From Bradyrhizobium zhanjiangense (GTDB lineage: Bacteria > Pseudomonadota > Alphaproteobacteria > Rhizobiales > Xanthobacteraceae): 64,000 nt of DNA. Where the stretch lies: the NCBI RefSeq assembly GCF_004114935.1, contig NZ_CP022221.1, forward strand, positions 5,291,001 through 5,355,000, in the 5' to 3' direction. A model generated the notes under the pieces. The model was not told where the DNA came from. It searched no databases and saw only the letters and a list, made by a program, of their open reading frames with translations. The position numbers were made by a program, and so were the translations under genes. Every line of letters starts with the position of its first letter. Positions within the stretch are counted from its first letter, which is position 1. Shown here piece after piece: positions 1 to 11,090 of this stretch.

Positions 1-2
1 AA

Positions 3-149
3 GCCTATGTCGACGGTCAGGTCTCGAACTCGATGTGGTCGCCGCCGCTCGCTATCCCCTATTCGCTGATGGCGCTCGGCATGAGCCTACTTTGCGTCCA
101 GATCATCGTGCAGCTTGCGCTGCCTTTCGCAGGAGCCAAGCGTCCATGA
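3..149 (+). CDS. TRAP transporter small permease, DctQ-like (C-terminal end only)
   Basis: The gene enters from the left edge and ends at TGA 147-149. The visible 48 residues contain one hydrophobic segment (SLMALGMSLLCVQIIVQLAL) and end in a short basic tail. This matches the last membrane helix of TRAP small permeases. The stop overlaps the ATG of the large permease (ATGA, 146-149), so the two are translationally coupled. Small and large TRAP permeases form the membrane part of a Na+-dependent carboxylate importer. The family call rests mainly on position and topology because most of the gene lies outside the window. Confidence 0.75.
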   Translation, partial: AYVDGQVSNSMWSPPLAIPYSLMALGMSLLCVQIIVQLALPFAGAKRP

Positions 150-1504
150 GCGTTTTCGGTATCGGCCTCGCCTACGGCATCGCGACGCTGCTCGTGATGT
201 TTTCGGGCATGCCGATTGCGTTCGCGCTTGGCGCGGTCGCAGTCGTGTTCATGGGCATCTACATGCCCGCCGCTTCGCTCGATACGGTGACGCAGAACGT
301 CTACGAGGAAATGGCTTCGATCACGCTCTTGTCGATCCCGCTCTTCATCCTCAAGGGTGCCGCGATCGGCAAGTCGCGCGCCGGCCAGGATCTCTATTCG
401 GCGCTGCATGCCTGGCTGCATCGCGTGCCCGGCGGACTTGGCGTCGCCAACGTGTTCGCCTGCGCGCTGTTTGCGGCGATGGCGGGCTCTTCGCCTGCGA
501 CCTGCTCGGCAATCGGCTCGGCCGGTATCCCCGAGATGCGCAAGCGCGGCTATTCCGGCGGCTTTGCTGCCGGCATCATCGCTGCCGGCGGCACGCTTGG
601 CATCCTGCTGCCGCCCTCGATCACCATGATCCTGTTCGCGGTCGCCGCCGAAAAGTCACTGGGGCGGCTATTCCTCGCCGGCATTGGGCCCGGCCTCTTG
701 CTGGTCACCCTGTTCGGCGCCTATGCCGTGATCCGCTTCCGCCGGGAATACAAGGCGGCCGAAGCGATCTACAAGAACGGCGGACCGCAGGCCGCGATCC
801 TCACGCGCGACGAGTATACGCTCGCTGAACGCTTCAGCGTGCTGCCGCGCGTCATTCCCTTCGTGCTGCTGCTCACCGGCGTCATGATCGCGCTCTATGG
901 CGGCTACGCCACGCCGTCGGAAACCGCCGGCCTCGGCGGCCTCCTGGCGCTGGCGCTGATCGCGGCGATCTACAGCGTGTGGCGGCCGAGCGATCTTGCT
1001 CCGATCATGCGGTCGACGATCCGGGAATCGACCATGCTGATGATGATCATCGGCATGTCGCTGCTCTATTCCTACGTGATGAGCTATCTGCACATCTCGC
1101 AATCGGTCGCCGAATCCATCGTCGCGATGCACCTGCCGCGCTGGGAGCTGCTGTTCGCGATCCTCGTCATGGTCGTGGTGCTCGGCTTCTTCCTGCCGCC
1201 GGTCTCGATCATCCTGATGACGGCGCCGATCATCCTGCCGCCGCTCCGCGCCGCCAATTTCGACATTATCTGGTTCGGCGTGGTCATGACCATCGTGATG
1301 GAGATGGGGCTGATCCATCCACCGGTGGGCCTCAACATCTTCGTCATCCGCAACGTCGCGCCCGACATTTCCCTGAGCGAGGTGATCTGGGGCACGCTGC
1401 CCTTCGTGCTCTTGATGATGGCCGCGGTGCTGCTGCTCTGCTTCGTGCCGGAGATATCGACCTGGCTGCCCGATCTGGTGATGGGGCCGGACGGGAGCAG
1501 GTAG
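146..1504 (+). CDS. dctM: TRAP transporter large permease, DctM subunit
   Basis: A 452-residue, very hydrophobic protein with about a dozen membrane segments. It has family hallmarks such as GSSPATCSAIGSAGIPEM near residue 105, GILLPPSITMI near 155 and MGLIHPPVGLN near 390. It is the transport subunit of a tripartite ATP-independent periplasmic transporter in the inner membrane. The start at 146 was chosen because it overlaps the upstream dctQ stop and gives a normal N-terminus; an upstream in-frame start would add 37 non-conserved residues. No binding-protein gene follows, so its dctP is probably upstream of the window. The substrate cannot be deduced. Confidence 0.93.
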   Translation: MSVFGIGLAYGIATLLVMFSGMPIAFALGAVAVVFMGIYMPAASLDTVTQNVYEEMASITLLSIPLFILKGAAIGKSRAGQDLYSALHAWLHRVPGGLGVANVFACALFAAMAGSSPATCSAIGSAGIPEMRKRGYSGGFAAGIIAAGGTLGILLPPSITMILFAVAAEKSLGRLFLAGIGPGLLLVTLFGAYAVIRFRREYKAAEAIYKNGGPQAAILTRDEYTLAERFSVLPRVIPFVLLLTGVMIALYGGYATPSETAGLGGLLALALIAAIYSVWRPSDLAPIMRSTIRESTMLMMIIGMSLLYSYVMSYLHISQSVAESIVAMHLPRWELLFAILVMVVVLGFFLPPVSIILMTAPIILPPLRAANFDIIWFGVVMTIVMEMGLIHPPVGLNIFVIRNVAPDISLSEVIWGTLPFVLLMMAAVLLLCFVPEISTWLPDLVMGPDGSR

Positions 1505-1521
1505 AGACAATCGCAATTGCC

Positions 1522-1648
1522 GTAGGGCGGGCAAAGCGGCTTGTCCGCCGTAGCTCGAAGAGCGAAGGCGGAAGCGTGCCCACCACTCGTGAATGCGACT
1601 GCGGACAGATGGTGGGCACGGCGCAAATGCGCCTTTTGCCCACCCTAC
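1522..1648. repeat. Bradyrhizobium-type intergenic inverted repeat
   Basis: The outer ends are inverted copies (GTAGGGcGGGCAAA at 1522-1535 against TTGCCCACCCTAC at the right end). Internal words such as GCGTGCCCACCA recur. This is the pattern of the short palindromic repeats scattered between Bradyrhizobium genes. It lies between convergent dctM and gntR and may work as a bidirectional terminator. It touches the last codons of gntR. Confidence 0.6.
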
Positions 1649-2328
1649 GAATTCTCCTTCCGGCGTTGCTTCGGCGCGATCGCCACCACCTGCAACAGAT
1701 CCTTGCGCACGGCCTCGATGTGCCGCTCCAGGAAGCGGCAGGCCTCCTCGATCTTCTGCGCACGGCACAGCGCGATCAACTCGGCGTGCTCCTTCTCGGC
1801 GATCCCCATCGCCTTGGTGTTGGAGAGCTGGAGACGCGTGTAGCGATCACTGGTCTGGAGCAGTGATAGCACGATCGCGCGCGTGCGCGGCTGCGGGGCA
1901 TGAACGTAGAGCGCCATGTGGAAGTCGGCGTTGAGTTGCCCCCATTCGCTGACGTTCCTCGCCTTGATCGCCTTCTCGAAGCTCCGGTGGATGTCGGCAA
2001 GCCCGTCGAAATCATCAGCGGTGAAACGCGGCGCGGACTGCGCCAGAAGGCGCGGCTCCAGGATCCGGCGCAGGTCGAACACATCGTTGATCTCATCCAG
2101 TGACAGCTCGGAGACGATGGCGCCCTTTTGCGGCACGATGCGCACCAGCCCCTCGGCTTCGAGCTGGAATAGCGCCTCGCGAACGGGAATACGGCTGACG
2201 CCATAGGCATCGCCAAGCGCATCCTGCCGCAGCTGCGATCCCGCCGGATATGTGCCGTCGAGGATCGCCTGCCTGAGCTGGTCGACGATCGCAGCCGAGA
2301 GCGTGCGATGCTTCAGAGGCTGTTTCAT
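1645..2328 (-). CDS. GntR-family transcriptional regulator (FadR/FCD subfamily)
   Basis: A 227-residue protein. The N-terminal winged helix (about residues 8-72) contains LRQDALGDAYGVSRIPVREALFQLEAEGLV, the standard GntR recognition region. An all-helical FCD ligand domain follows (about 80-215), with metal/ligand-type motifs RRILEPRLLAQ and DFHMALYVH. FCD regulators usually repress until an organic acid or sugar acid binds. The start at 2328 gives a normal length; extension to 2556 would run through the promoter. It is divergent from dctQMP-dapA, and a perfect palindrome between them is its likely operator, so it probably controls that operon and itself. Confidence 0.93.
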   Translation of the reverse strand: MKQPLKHRTLSAAIVDQLRQAILDGTYPAGSQLRQDALGDAYGVSRIPVREALFQLEAEGLVRIVPQKGAIVSELSLDEINDVFDLRRILEPRLLAQSAPRFTADDFDGLADIHRSFEKAIKARNVSEWGQLNADFHMALYVHAPQPRTRAIVLSLLQTSDRYTRLQLSNTKAMGIAEKEHAELIALCRAQKIEEACRFLERHIEAVRKDLLQVVAIAPKQRRKENS

Positions 2329-2455
2329 CTCACCTTCTGTCTTCCTTCGCGACTCATCCGGCCGAAGCGGTCCCTCTCTTGCATGTTGAAGGGCCCAGCA
2401 AAAGCCGGTGCCCAGCAAGAGCGCGGACTGCCGCCGAAATGACCGCAATCTCCGT

Positions 2456-2488
2456 TTGACACTCCAAATGTATAAATTATACATTTGG
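2456..2488 (+). promoter_or_regulatory. Promoter of the second TRAP operon overlapped by a 25-bp GntR-type operator
   Basis: CCAAATGTATAA (2464-2475) and TTATACATTTGG (2477-2488) are perfect inverted repeats around a single central A. On the plus strand TTGACA (2456-2461) and TATACA (2478-2483) are 16 bp apart, and the -10 lies inside the palindrome. On the minus strand a perfect TATAAT (2481-2476) with TTGTCG 16 bp upstream could serve gntR. Binding of a dimeric regulator here would block both divergent promoters. That GntR is the binder is inferred from its position. Confidence 0.75.
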
Positions 2489-2522
2489 CGATAGCACGAC
2501 AAATCTCGGGGTTGGGGCCTCC

Positions 2523-3146
2523 ATGATCGAGCAGACGATGCCGGCCACACGCGCATTCAGCGTTCGACGCTTCATTGTCCGCGCGTCTAGCGCCCTGCTC
2601 GCGGTCGAGCGCCTCGCGCTGATGGGCCTGATGTACCTGCTCACCGGATTGATCCTGGTGAACGTCGTCACCCGCTACTCGCATTTCCCGATCTACTGGA
2701 TCGACGAATCCGCGGTCTATTGCGTGGTCTGGCTGACCTTCATCGGCGCCTCCGCTATGACGCGGCTGCGGCTCGATTTCGCGGTGACCATGCTGACGGA
2801 GCGGCTTTCGCCGCAGCACCAGAAGCTCGCCAAGGTGATCTCGACCGGCCTCGTCGTCGTGTTTGGCGCCGCCTTGATCGTCACCTGCGTGCTCTGGATG
2901 GACCCGGTAGGTCTCGCCCGCGCCGGCTTCGACGGGCGTAAGCTCGCGGCCGAAACCTTCAACTTCCTATACACCGAGCACACCCAGACGCTGAACTGGC
3001 CGACCTGGGTGCTCTATCTGACGCTGCCGATCTTCGCGGTGTCGATGACCATTCACGGGCTCGCCAATTTGCTGGAAGATCTCGGGCTGGTCCCGCGCGT
3101 CACACCTAAGGGCTTTCAGCTCTCCGAGCTGGACGGGGTCAACTGA
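2523..3146 (+). CDS. dctQ: TRAP transporter small permease, DctQ subunit
   Basis: A 207-residue protein with four predicted membrane helices. The family signature YWIDESAVYCVVWLTFIGAS lies around residues 58-78, where DctQ proteins carry W-x-E-E-x-x-R-x-x-x-W. It pairs with the following DctM to form the inner-membrane part of the importer. The ATG lies 35 bp after the operator palindrome. The stop overlaps the dctM start by one base (TGATG, 3144-3148). The operon order dctQ-dctM-dctP-dapA suggests uptake of a carboxylate or sugar acid that the aldolase then processes. Confidence 0.93.
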   Translation: MIEQTMPATRAFSVRRFIVRASSALLAVERLALMGLMYLLTGLILVNVVTRYSHFPIYWIDESAVYCVVWLTFIGASAMTRLRLDFAVTMLTERLSPQHQKLAKVISTGLVVVFGAALIVTCVLWMDPVGLARAGFDGRKLAAETFNFLYTEHTQTLNWPTWVLYLTLPIFAVSMTIHGLANLLEDLGLVPRVTPKGFQLSELDGVN

Positions 3147-4411
3147 TGATCACGTCAGCGGCCTTCATGGCGTTCATGCTGGTCGGCGTGCCGATCGGCC
3201 TCTGCCTGTGCCTCGCCGGCCTCGTCTACATCGCCGCATCCGGCAACCCGGTGCTGTTCCAATCCTACCCGCTCCAGCTGTTCGGCGGCGTCGACAGCTA
3301 CGGCCTGATCGCCATTCCGCTCTTCATCCTGATCGGCGAGATCATGAACGGCGGCGGCATCACAAGGCGCATCGTCGACATGGCGATGGCATTCGTCGGC
3401 TCGTTCAAGGGCGGGCTCGCCTACGTCAACATCCTCGCCAATATGTTCATCTCCTCGATCCTGGGCTCTGCGACCGCGCAGGTCGCGATCATGGCCCAGA
3501 TCATGGTGCCGGAGATGGAGAAGAAGGGCTACGACAAGACCTTCGCCGCGGGGCTGACCGCTTATGGCGGCATGCTCGGGCCGATCATCCCGCCCTCGGT
3601 GATGTTCGTGGTCTACAGCGTGCTGGCGCAGGTCTCGGTCAGCGACATGCTGATCGCCGGTATCGTGCCGGGCGTCATCCTCACGGTGATGTTCTGCCTC
3701 GTCATCGCGCTGATGGGCTACGTCTACAACTATCCGCGCGCGGATTATCAGACGCCGCGTCAGCGCATCATGACGATCCTGCGGACGTCTCCGACACTGC
3801 TGATCCCGATCGTCATCGTCGGCACCATTCTCGGCGGTCTCGCCAACGCGACCGAATCCGCCGCCGTCGGGGCCGTCGCAGCAGCACTGGTCGGAAAATT
3901 CTGGACCAAGGAGTTCGAGTTTTCCCAGCTGCCGCAGATGATGCTGCGCAGCGCCATCTATTCGGCGATCGTGCTGTTCCTGGTAGCGGCCGCGGCGGTG
4001 TTCTCCTGGGTCCTGATCTTCGGCAAGGTGCCGCAGGAGACCGCCGCCTGGATCCAGACGGCCGCCAAGGACCCGGTCAGCTTCATGCTGATCTGCAACG
4101 TCATCCTGCTGGTGATCGGGACGGTGATCGACGGCATTCCCGGCCTGATCATGACGGTGCCGATCCTGCTGCCGGTGGCGACCGACGTCTATCACATCGA
4201 TCCCCGGCATTTCGGTGTCGTGGTGGTGATCAACCTCGTGCTCGGCTTGCTGTCGCCGCCGGTCGGGCTCTGCTTCTTCGTCGCGGCCGCCGTCACCGGT
4301 GCCAAGCCCGGCAAGATGTTCATGGTGACGCTGCCCTTCTTTGTCATCGCCTGCGTCCTCCTCGTGCTGCTCTCGCTCTACCCGTCGCTCTCGCTGATCC
4401 TCGTCAAATAG
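3146..4411 (+). CDS. dctM: TRAP transporter large permease, DctM subunit
   Basis: A 421-residue membrane protein, normal length for DctM. Conserved stretches include GGVDSYGLIAIPLFILIGEIMN (about 47-68), SSILGSATAQVAIMAQIMVPEM (about 103-124), GGMLGPIIPPSVMFVVY (about 141-157) and LLSPPVGLCFF near the C-terminus. It is the Na+-coupled transport channel of the importer. It is only about 40% like the other DctM of this window by eye, so this is a second transporter and not a recent duplicate. It is coupled to dctQ by a one-base overlap and followed after 23 bp by dctP. Confidence 0.94.
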   Translation: MITSAAFMAFMLVGVPIGLCLCLAGLVYIAASGNPVLFQSYPLQLFGGVDSYGLIAIPLFILIGEIMNGGGITRRIVDMAMAFVGSFKGGLAYVNILANMFISSILGSATAQVAIMAQIMVPEMEKKGYDKTFAAGLTAYGGMLGPIIPPSVMFVVYSVLAQVSVSDMLIAGIVPGVILTVMFCLVIALMGYVYNYPRADYQTPRQRIMTILRTSPTLLIPIVIVGTILGGLANATESAAVGAVAAALVGKFWTKEFEFSQLPQMMLRSAIYSAIVLFLVAAAAVFSWVLIFGKVPQETAAWIQTAAKDPVSFMLICNVILLVIGTVIDGIPGLIMTVPILLPVATDVYHIDPRHFGVVVVINLVLGLLSPPVGLCFFVAAAVTGAKPGKMFMVTLPFFVIACVLLVLLSLYPSLSLILVK

Positions 4412-4434
4412 GCCCATCAAAAAGGAGCCCGACC

Positions 4435-5418
4435 ATGCCGCTTTCACGCCGCCGCTTTCTCGCCGCCAGTGCCGCCGCATCGGTGTTCGCGCCGTCGCTG
4501 GCGCTCGCCCAGGCCAAGGAATTCCGCCTCGGCCTGATCACGCCCAACGGCCATTCCTGGAACAAGGCCGCGCTCAAGTTCGGCGACGATCTCAAGGCCG
4601 CTTCCAGCGGCCGCCTGACCGTAAGCGTGTTCCACTCCGGCCAGCTCGGCAATGAGCCGGCGATGATGCAGCAATTGCAGTCCGGCGCGCTCGACATGGG
4701 CTTCATCCAGGCCGCCGAGCTCGGCTCGCGCGTGCCGCACATCGCGGCGATCAACGCGCCCTACATCGTCCGCTCGACGCCTGCGGTCGCGAAATTCGTG
4801 CGGCATCCGGCGGCGGTGAAGCTGTTCGAGGTGCTGCCGCAGGAGACCGGCACGATCGGGCTCGGTTGGGGCATCACCGGCATGCGCGCGGTGTTCTCGT
4901 CAAAGGATCTGAACACGCTGGCCGACGTACGCGGCATGAAACTGCGCATCAATCCGACGCCAGTCTATCGCGATTTCTATTCCTCGCTGGGCGCAGCGCC
5001 GACGCCGATCCCGACGCCGCAGGTGTTCGACGCCATGGCCAACGGCCAGGTCGACGGCCTCGAGGCCGATCTCGAATTCTCCTGGAACCAGCGCTTCGAC
5101 AAGGTGTCGAAGGTGATCCTCCAGATGAATGCCGTCTTCATGCCGATGGCGGCGGTCGTCTCGGGTCGGGTCTGGCAGTCGCTGCCCGCAGCCGACCGCG
5201 AGCTGATCACCAAGACGATCAGGTCGACGCTGGATGTGCAGATCGACGAGCTCGCCGGCAATGAGCCAGCGCTGATCGAAAACTTCAAGAACGCGCCGAT
5301 CCCGATCCGCCAAGTCGATGCCAAGGACACCGAGGCCGTCATTGCCGAGTTCGACAAGATCTGGCTGCCCAAGGCCCCTGTTCTCGCCGAACTGCGCAAG
5401 GTCGGCGCGACACTCTGA
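4435..5418 (+). CDS. dctP: TRAP transporter periplasmic solute-binding protein, DctP subunit
   Basis: A 327-residue protein with a Tat-type signal peptide (SRRRFLAAS at residues 4-12, then an Ala-rich core ending ALAQA near 26), so it is exported folded. The mature part has the DctP fold pattern: HSWNKAALKFGDDLKAASSGRL near 37, the helix-connecting VRGMKLRINPTPVYRDFYSSLGAAPTPIP near 163, where the conserved Arg binds the substrate carboxylate, and QVFDAMANGQVDGLE near 195. A strong AAAGGAG site lies eight bases before the ATG. It delivers substrate to DctQM encoded just upstream. The ligand is not predictable from sequence alone. Confidence 0.94.
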   Translation: MPLSRRRFLAASAAASVFAPSLALAQAKEFRLGLITPNGHSWNKAALKFGDDLKAASSGRLTVSVFHSGQLGNEPAMMQQLQSGALDMGFIQAAELGSRVPHIAAINAPYIVRSTPAVAKFVRHPAAVKLFEVLPQETGTIGLGWGITGMRAVFSSKDLNTLADVRGMKLRINPTPVYRDFYSSLGAAPTPIPTPQVFDAMANGQVDGLEADLEFSWNQRFDKVSKVILQMNAVFMPMAAVVSGRVWQSLPAADRELITKTIRSTLDVQIDELAGNEPALIENFKNAPIPIRQVDAKDTEAVIAEFDKIWLPKAPVLAELRKVGATL

Positions 5419-5505
5419 TCTTAGCCGTCATCCTCTTCACAACACCCGGCGGATCCAGCCCCCCGCCGGCGCAATCTACCTTGCAAATTTACCTGGAGTG
5501 AAATC

Positions 5506-6432
5506 ATGAGCCGCCGCGTTTCCTGGGAAGGCGTCTTCCCGGCCGTTACCACGCAATTCAATGACGACCTGTCGCTCAATATCGATGCGACCGCCAAGGT
5601 CATGGATGGCCTGATCCGCGACGGCGTCTCCGGCCTGATCGTCTGCGGCTCGGTCGGCGAGAACACTTCGCTGGAGCGCAAGGAGAAGGTCGCGATCATG
5701 GAGGCCGCGAAGTCGGTTGCGGCCGGCCGCGTGCCCGTGTTGTGCGGCATCGCCGAATTCACCACGGCGTTTGCGGTCGAGACTGCCAAGGAAGCCGCGC
5801 GCGTCGGCATCGACGGTGTGATGGTGATGCCGGCCCTGGTCTATTCCTCCAAGCCGCACGAGACCGCCGCGCATTTCCGCGCCGTCGCCTCCGCGACCGA
5901 CCTGCCCGTGATGCTCTACAACAATCCGCCGATCTACAAGAACGACGTCACCCCGGACATCCTGGTCTCGCTCGCCGACGTCGAAACCGTCGTCTGCTTC
6001 AAGGATTCCTCCGGCGACACCCGGCGCTTCATCGACACAAGGAACATGGTCGGCGACCGCTTCGTGTTGTTCGCAGGCCTCGACGACGTCATCGTCGAGA
6101 GCGTCGCCATGGGCGCCGTGGGCTGGGTCTCCGGCATGTCGAATGCCTTCCCTCGCGAGGGCGAGACGCTGTTCCGCCTCGCCAAGGCGGGGCGCTTCGC
6201 GGAGGCGATGCCGCTCTACGAATGGTTCATGCCGCTATTGCACCTGGACGCACGCCCGGACCTCGTCCAGTGCATCAAGCTGTGCGAGCACATCATGGGC
6301 CGCGGCACGGCACTGACGCGCCCGCCTCGCCTGGCACTGCTGCCGCAGGAGAAGGCCGAGATTGAGGCCATGATGGCCAAGGCGCTGAAGAACCGGCCGC
6401 GCCTGCCGGATGTGGGCCTGAAGGCGGCTTAG
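5506..6432 (+). CDS. DapA/N-acetylneuraminate-lyase superfamily aldolase or dehydratase
   Basis: A 308-residue (beta/alpha)8 enzyme of the dihydrodipicolinate synthase family. It has the phosphate/carboxylate loop GSVGENTSL (48-56), the proton-relay tyrosine in MLYNNPP (Y138) and the Schiff-base lysine in CFKDSSGD (K166). Family members cleave or dehydrate 2-keto acids (KDG aldolase, 5-keto-4-deoxyglucarate dehydratase, hydroxyproline-pathway deaminase and others). It follows the TRAP genes by 87 bp in the same direction under the GntR-type operator. It is therefore more likely catabolic than the lysine-biosynthetic DapA. The exact substrate is unknown. Confidence 0.88.
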   Translation: MSRRVSWEGVFPAVTTQFNDDLSLNIDATAKVMDGLIRDGVSGLIVCGSVGENTSLERKEKVAIMEAAKSVAAGRVPVLCGIAEFTTAFAVETAKEAARVGIDGVMVMPALVYSSKPHETAAHFRAVASATDLPVMLYNNPPIYKNDVTPDILVSLADVETVVCFKDSSGDTRRFIDTRNMVGDRFVLFAGLDDVIVESVAMGAVGWVSGMSNAFPREGETLFRLAKAGRFAEAMPLYEWFMPLLHLDARPDLVQCIKLCEHIMGRGTALTRPPRLALLPQEKAEIEAMMAKALKNRPRLPDVGLKAA

Positions 6433-6449
6433 GCGAAAGCTCTCTCCGT

Positions 6450-6536
6450 CGTCATTGCGAGGAGCTCTTGCGACGAAGCAATCCAGAATTTTTCCACGGA
6501 GGGACGCTGGATTGCTTCGCTACGCTCGCAATGACG
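6450..6536. repeat. Intergenic palindromic repeat
   Basis: CGTCATTGCGAG at 6450-6461 is the inverse of CTCGCAATGACG at 6525-6536. The inner parts (GAAGCAATCCAG and CTGGATTGCTTC) pair as well, giving one long interrupted hairpin. This form of repeat is common between genes in Bradyrhizobium. It separates the convergent dapA-like and HMG-CoA lyase genes and may terminate both. Confidence 0.75.
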
Positions 6537-6540
6537 AGGA

Positions 6541-7452
6541 CTAGGAAACAGCGCGCTTCCGCTTGGCGTTCAGCGCGGATGCCACGCGGCTCACCGGCGG
6601 CTTGCCCAGCACGCCGCTCATCTCGTTGGTCGCCGCCAGCAGCTTGTCCATATCGACGCCGGTCCTGATGCCCATGCCTTCGAGCATGTAGACGACGTCC
6701 TCGGTTGCGACATTGCCGGTCGCGCCGGGCGCGTAGGGGCAGCCGCCGAGGCCGCCAGCGGCGGCGTCGATCACACGGACGCCCTCCTCCATCCCCGCAT
6801 AGAGGTTGGCGAGCGCCTGGCCGTAAGTGTCGTGGAAATGCATCGCCAGATTTGCGGGCGGGAGGTTGGCGGCTACCGCGCGCAGCATCTGCTTCGCTTT
6901 ATCAGGCGTGCCAACGCCGATGGTGTCGCCGAGCGAGATCTCGTAGCAGCCGAGCTCCCATAGCGTGTTGGCGAGATCAGCGACTGCCTTCGGCTTGATC
7001 TCGCCGTCGAACGGGCAGCCGAGCACGCAGGAGATATAGCCGCGCACCCTAACGCCGTCGGCCTTGGCGCGCGCGAGCACGGGCTTGAACCGCTCGATGG
7101 ACTCCGCGACCGTGCAATTGATGTTGGCGCGCGAAAAGCCCTCCGAGGCTGCCGCAAACACCGAGACGACCTGCGCGCCCGCGGCGCTGGCGGCGTCATA
7201 GCCCTTCTCGTTCGGCACCAGCACATGGAATTCGGCATCCGTCACGTGACTGACGCCGCGCAGCACGGCGTCCGGGCTCGCCATCTGCGGGATCGCTTTG
7301 GGCGAGACGAAGGCGCCGACCTCGACGGTACTGAGGCCGGCCCCTACCAGCGCCTCGATGAAGGCAATACGGGCCTCGACGCTGACGGGCGTCTTCTCGT
7401 TCTGGAGCCCGTCGCGCGGTCCCATTTCGATGATGCGGACTTGATCGCTCAT
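6541..7452 (-). CDS. liuE: Hydroxymethylglutaryl-CoA lyase
   Basis: A 303-residue enzyme splitting 3-hydroxy-3-methylglutaryl-CoA to acetoacetate and acetyl-CoA, the last step of leucine breakdown. Visible catalytic elements are EMGPRDGLQNE (R13, D14), the motif SCVLGCPFDGE (141-151), the metal ligands in MHFHDTY (H205, H207) and the active-site cysteine in GGLGGCPYAPGATGN (C238). Length is normal for bacterial HMG-CoA lyases. It is the last gene of the leftward liu operon, one base after the carboxylase alpha stop. An equally used gene name is mvaB. Confidence 0.95.
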   Translation of the reverse strand: MSDQVRIIEMGPRDGLQNEKTPVSVEARIAFIEALVGAGLSTVEVGAFVSPKAIPQMASPDAVLRGVSHVTDAEFHVLVPNEKGYDAASAAGAQVVSVFAAASEGFSRANINCTVAESIERFKPVLARAKADGVRVRGYISCVLGCPFDGEIKPKAVADLANTLWELGCYEISLGDTIGVGTPDKAKQMLRAVAANLPPANLAMHFHDTYGQALANLYAGMEEGVRVIDAAAGGLGGCPYAPGATGNVATEDVVYMLEGMGIRTGVDMDKLLAATNEMSGVLGKPPVSRVASALNAKRKRAVS

Positions 7453-7453
7453 C

Positions 7454-9457
<2,004 letters not shown>

Positions 9458-9461
9458 CGCA

Positions 9462-11066
9462 TCACATCCTGAACAGGCCGAATTTCGTCGGTTCGATCGG
9501 CGCATTCGACGCTGCCGAGAGGCCAAGGCCGAGCACCAGCCGCGTGTCGGCCGGATCGATCACGCCGTCGTCCCACAGACGCGCGGTCGCGTAATAGGGA
9601 TGCCCCTGGCTCTCATATTGCGCACGAATGGGGCTGCGGAATTTCTCTTCCTCTTCCTTCGACCAACTATCGCCCTTGGCCTCGATATTGTCGCGCCGGA
9701 CCTGGCTCAGCACCATCGAGGCCTGTTCGCCGCCCATCACCGAGATGCGCGCATTCGGCCACATCCAGAGGAAGCGCGGCGCGTAGGCGCGGCCGCACAT
9801 GCCGTAATTGCCGGCCCCGTAGGAGCCGCCGATCACGACAGTGAATTTCGGCACCGAGGCGGTCGCAACCGCCGTCACCAGCTTGGCGCCGTCGCGCGCG
9901 ATGCCACCGGCCTCGTACTTCTTGCCGACCATGAAGCCCGTGATGTTCTGCAGGAATACCAGCGGAATGCCGCGCTGGCAGCACAGCTCGATGAAATGCG
10001 CGCCCTTGAGCGAGCTCTCGCTGAAGAGAATGCCGTTGTTGGCAATGATGCCGACCGGAAAGCCCCAGATGTGCGCGAAGCCGCACACCAGCGTCGTGCC
10101 GTAGAGCTTCTTGAACTCGTCGAACTCGGAGCCGTCGACGATGCGGGCGATGATATCGCGCACGTCGAACGGTTTGCGGCCATCGACGGGGACGACGCCA
10201 TAGATTTCCTCGGCCGCAAACAGCGGCTCGCGCGGCGCATGCATATTGAGGTTCGGTCGCGTCGGTGGCTTCAGCGTGCCGACGATACGCCGCGCGATGC
10301 CGATCGCGTGCGCATCGTTCTGGGCGTAGTGATCGGTCACGCCCGACTGGCGCGAGTGCACGTCGGCGCCGCCGAGTTCTTCAGCGCTGACGACTTCGCC
10401 GGTCGCGGCCTTCACCAGCGGCGGGCCGCCGAGGAAGATGGTGCCCTGGTTGCGGACGATGATGCTCTCGTCCGACATCGCCGGGACGTAGGCGCCGCCG
10501 GCGGTGCAGGAGCCCATCACGATCGCGATCTGCGGAATCCCCTGTGAGGACATCTGCGCCTGGTTGTAGAAGATGCGGCCGAAATGCCGCTCGTCCGGAA
10601 AGATCTCGTCCTGGAGCGGCAGGAAGGCGCCGCCGGAATCGACCATGTAGACGCAGGGAAGGTTGTTTTGCCGCGCGATGTCCTGCGCGCGCAGATGCTT
10701 CTTCACGGTCATTGGATAATAGGTGCCGCCCTTGATGGTGGCGTCGTTGGCGACGATCACGCATTCGCGGCCCGAGATGCGCCCCACTCCCGTGACGACG
10801 CTCGCCGAATGCACGTCGCCGCCATAGAGGCCATAGGCCGCGAGCGGCGACAGCTCCAGGAATGACGTCCCGGGGTCGACCAGCAGGTCGACGCGCTCGC
10901 GCGCCAGCATCTTGCCGCGTGCTGTGTGGCGATTGCGCGAGGCCTCACCGCCGCCGCCGGCGACCTGGCTGAGCTTTTCGCGCAAGTCCGCGACGAGGTT
11001 GCGCATGGCCTCGGAGTTGCGCGCAAAGTCTGATGAGGACGGATCGATGCTGGAATGAAGCGGCAT
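9462..11066 (-). CDS. liuB: Methylcrotonyl-CoA carboxylase carboxyltransferase (beta) subunit
   Basis: A 534-residue carboxyltransferase. Oxyanion-hole and CoA-binding parts are visible: [71 protein letters not shown] and [15 protein letters not shown]. The last motif and the full-length two-domain architecture are typical of MccB and not of propionyl-CoA carboxylase beta. It moves CO2 from biotin to 3-methylcrotonyl-CoA. It sits 24 bp after the isovaleryl-CoA dehydrogenase stop and directly before the alpha subunit in one operon. Confidence 0.95.
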   Translation of the reverse strand: MPLHSSIDPSSSDFARNSEAMRNLVADLREKLSQVAGGGGEASRNRHTARGKMLARERVDLLVDPGTSFLELSPLAAYGLYGGDVHSASVVTGVGRISGRECVIVANDATIKGGTYYPMTVKKHLRAQDIARQNNLPCVYMVDSGGAFLPLQDEIFPDERHFGRIFYNQAQMSSQGIPQIAIVMGSCTAGGAYVPAMSDESIIVRNQGTIFLGGPPLVKAATGEVVSAEELGGADVHSRQSGVTDHYAQNDAHAIGIARRIVGTLKPPTRPNLNMHAPREPLFAAEEIYGVVPVDGRKPFDVRDIIARIVDGSEFDEFKKLYGTTLVCGFAHIWGFPVGIIANNGILFSESSLKGAHFIELCCQRGIPLVFLQNITGFMVGKKYEAGGIARDGAKLVTAVATASVPKFTVVIGGSYGAGNYGMCGRAYAPRFLWMWPNARISVMGGEQASMVLSQVRRDNIEAKGDSWSKEEEEKFRSPIRAQYESQGHPYYATARLWDDGVIDPADTRLVLGLGLSAASNAPIEPTKFGLFRM

Positions 11067-11090
11067 GGTGATTCCAATGAGGTGAACGCT

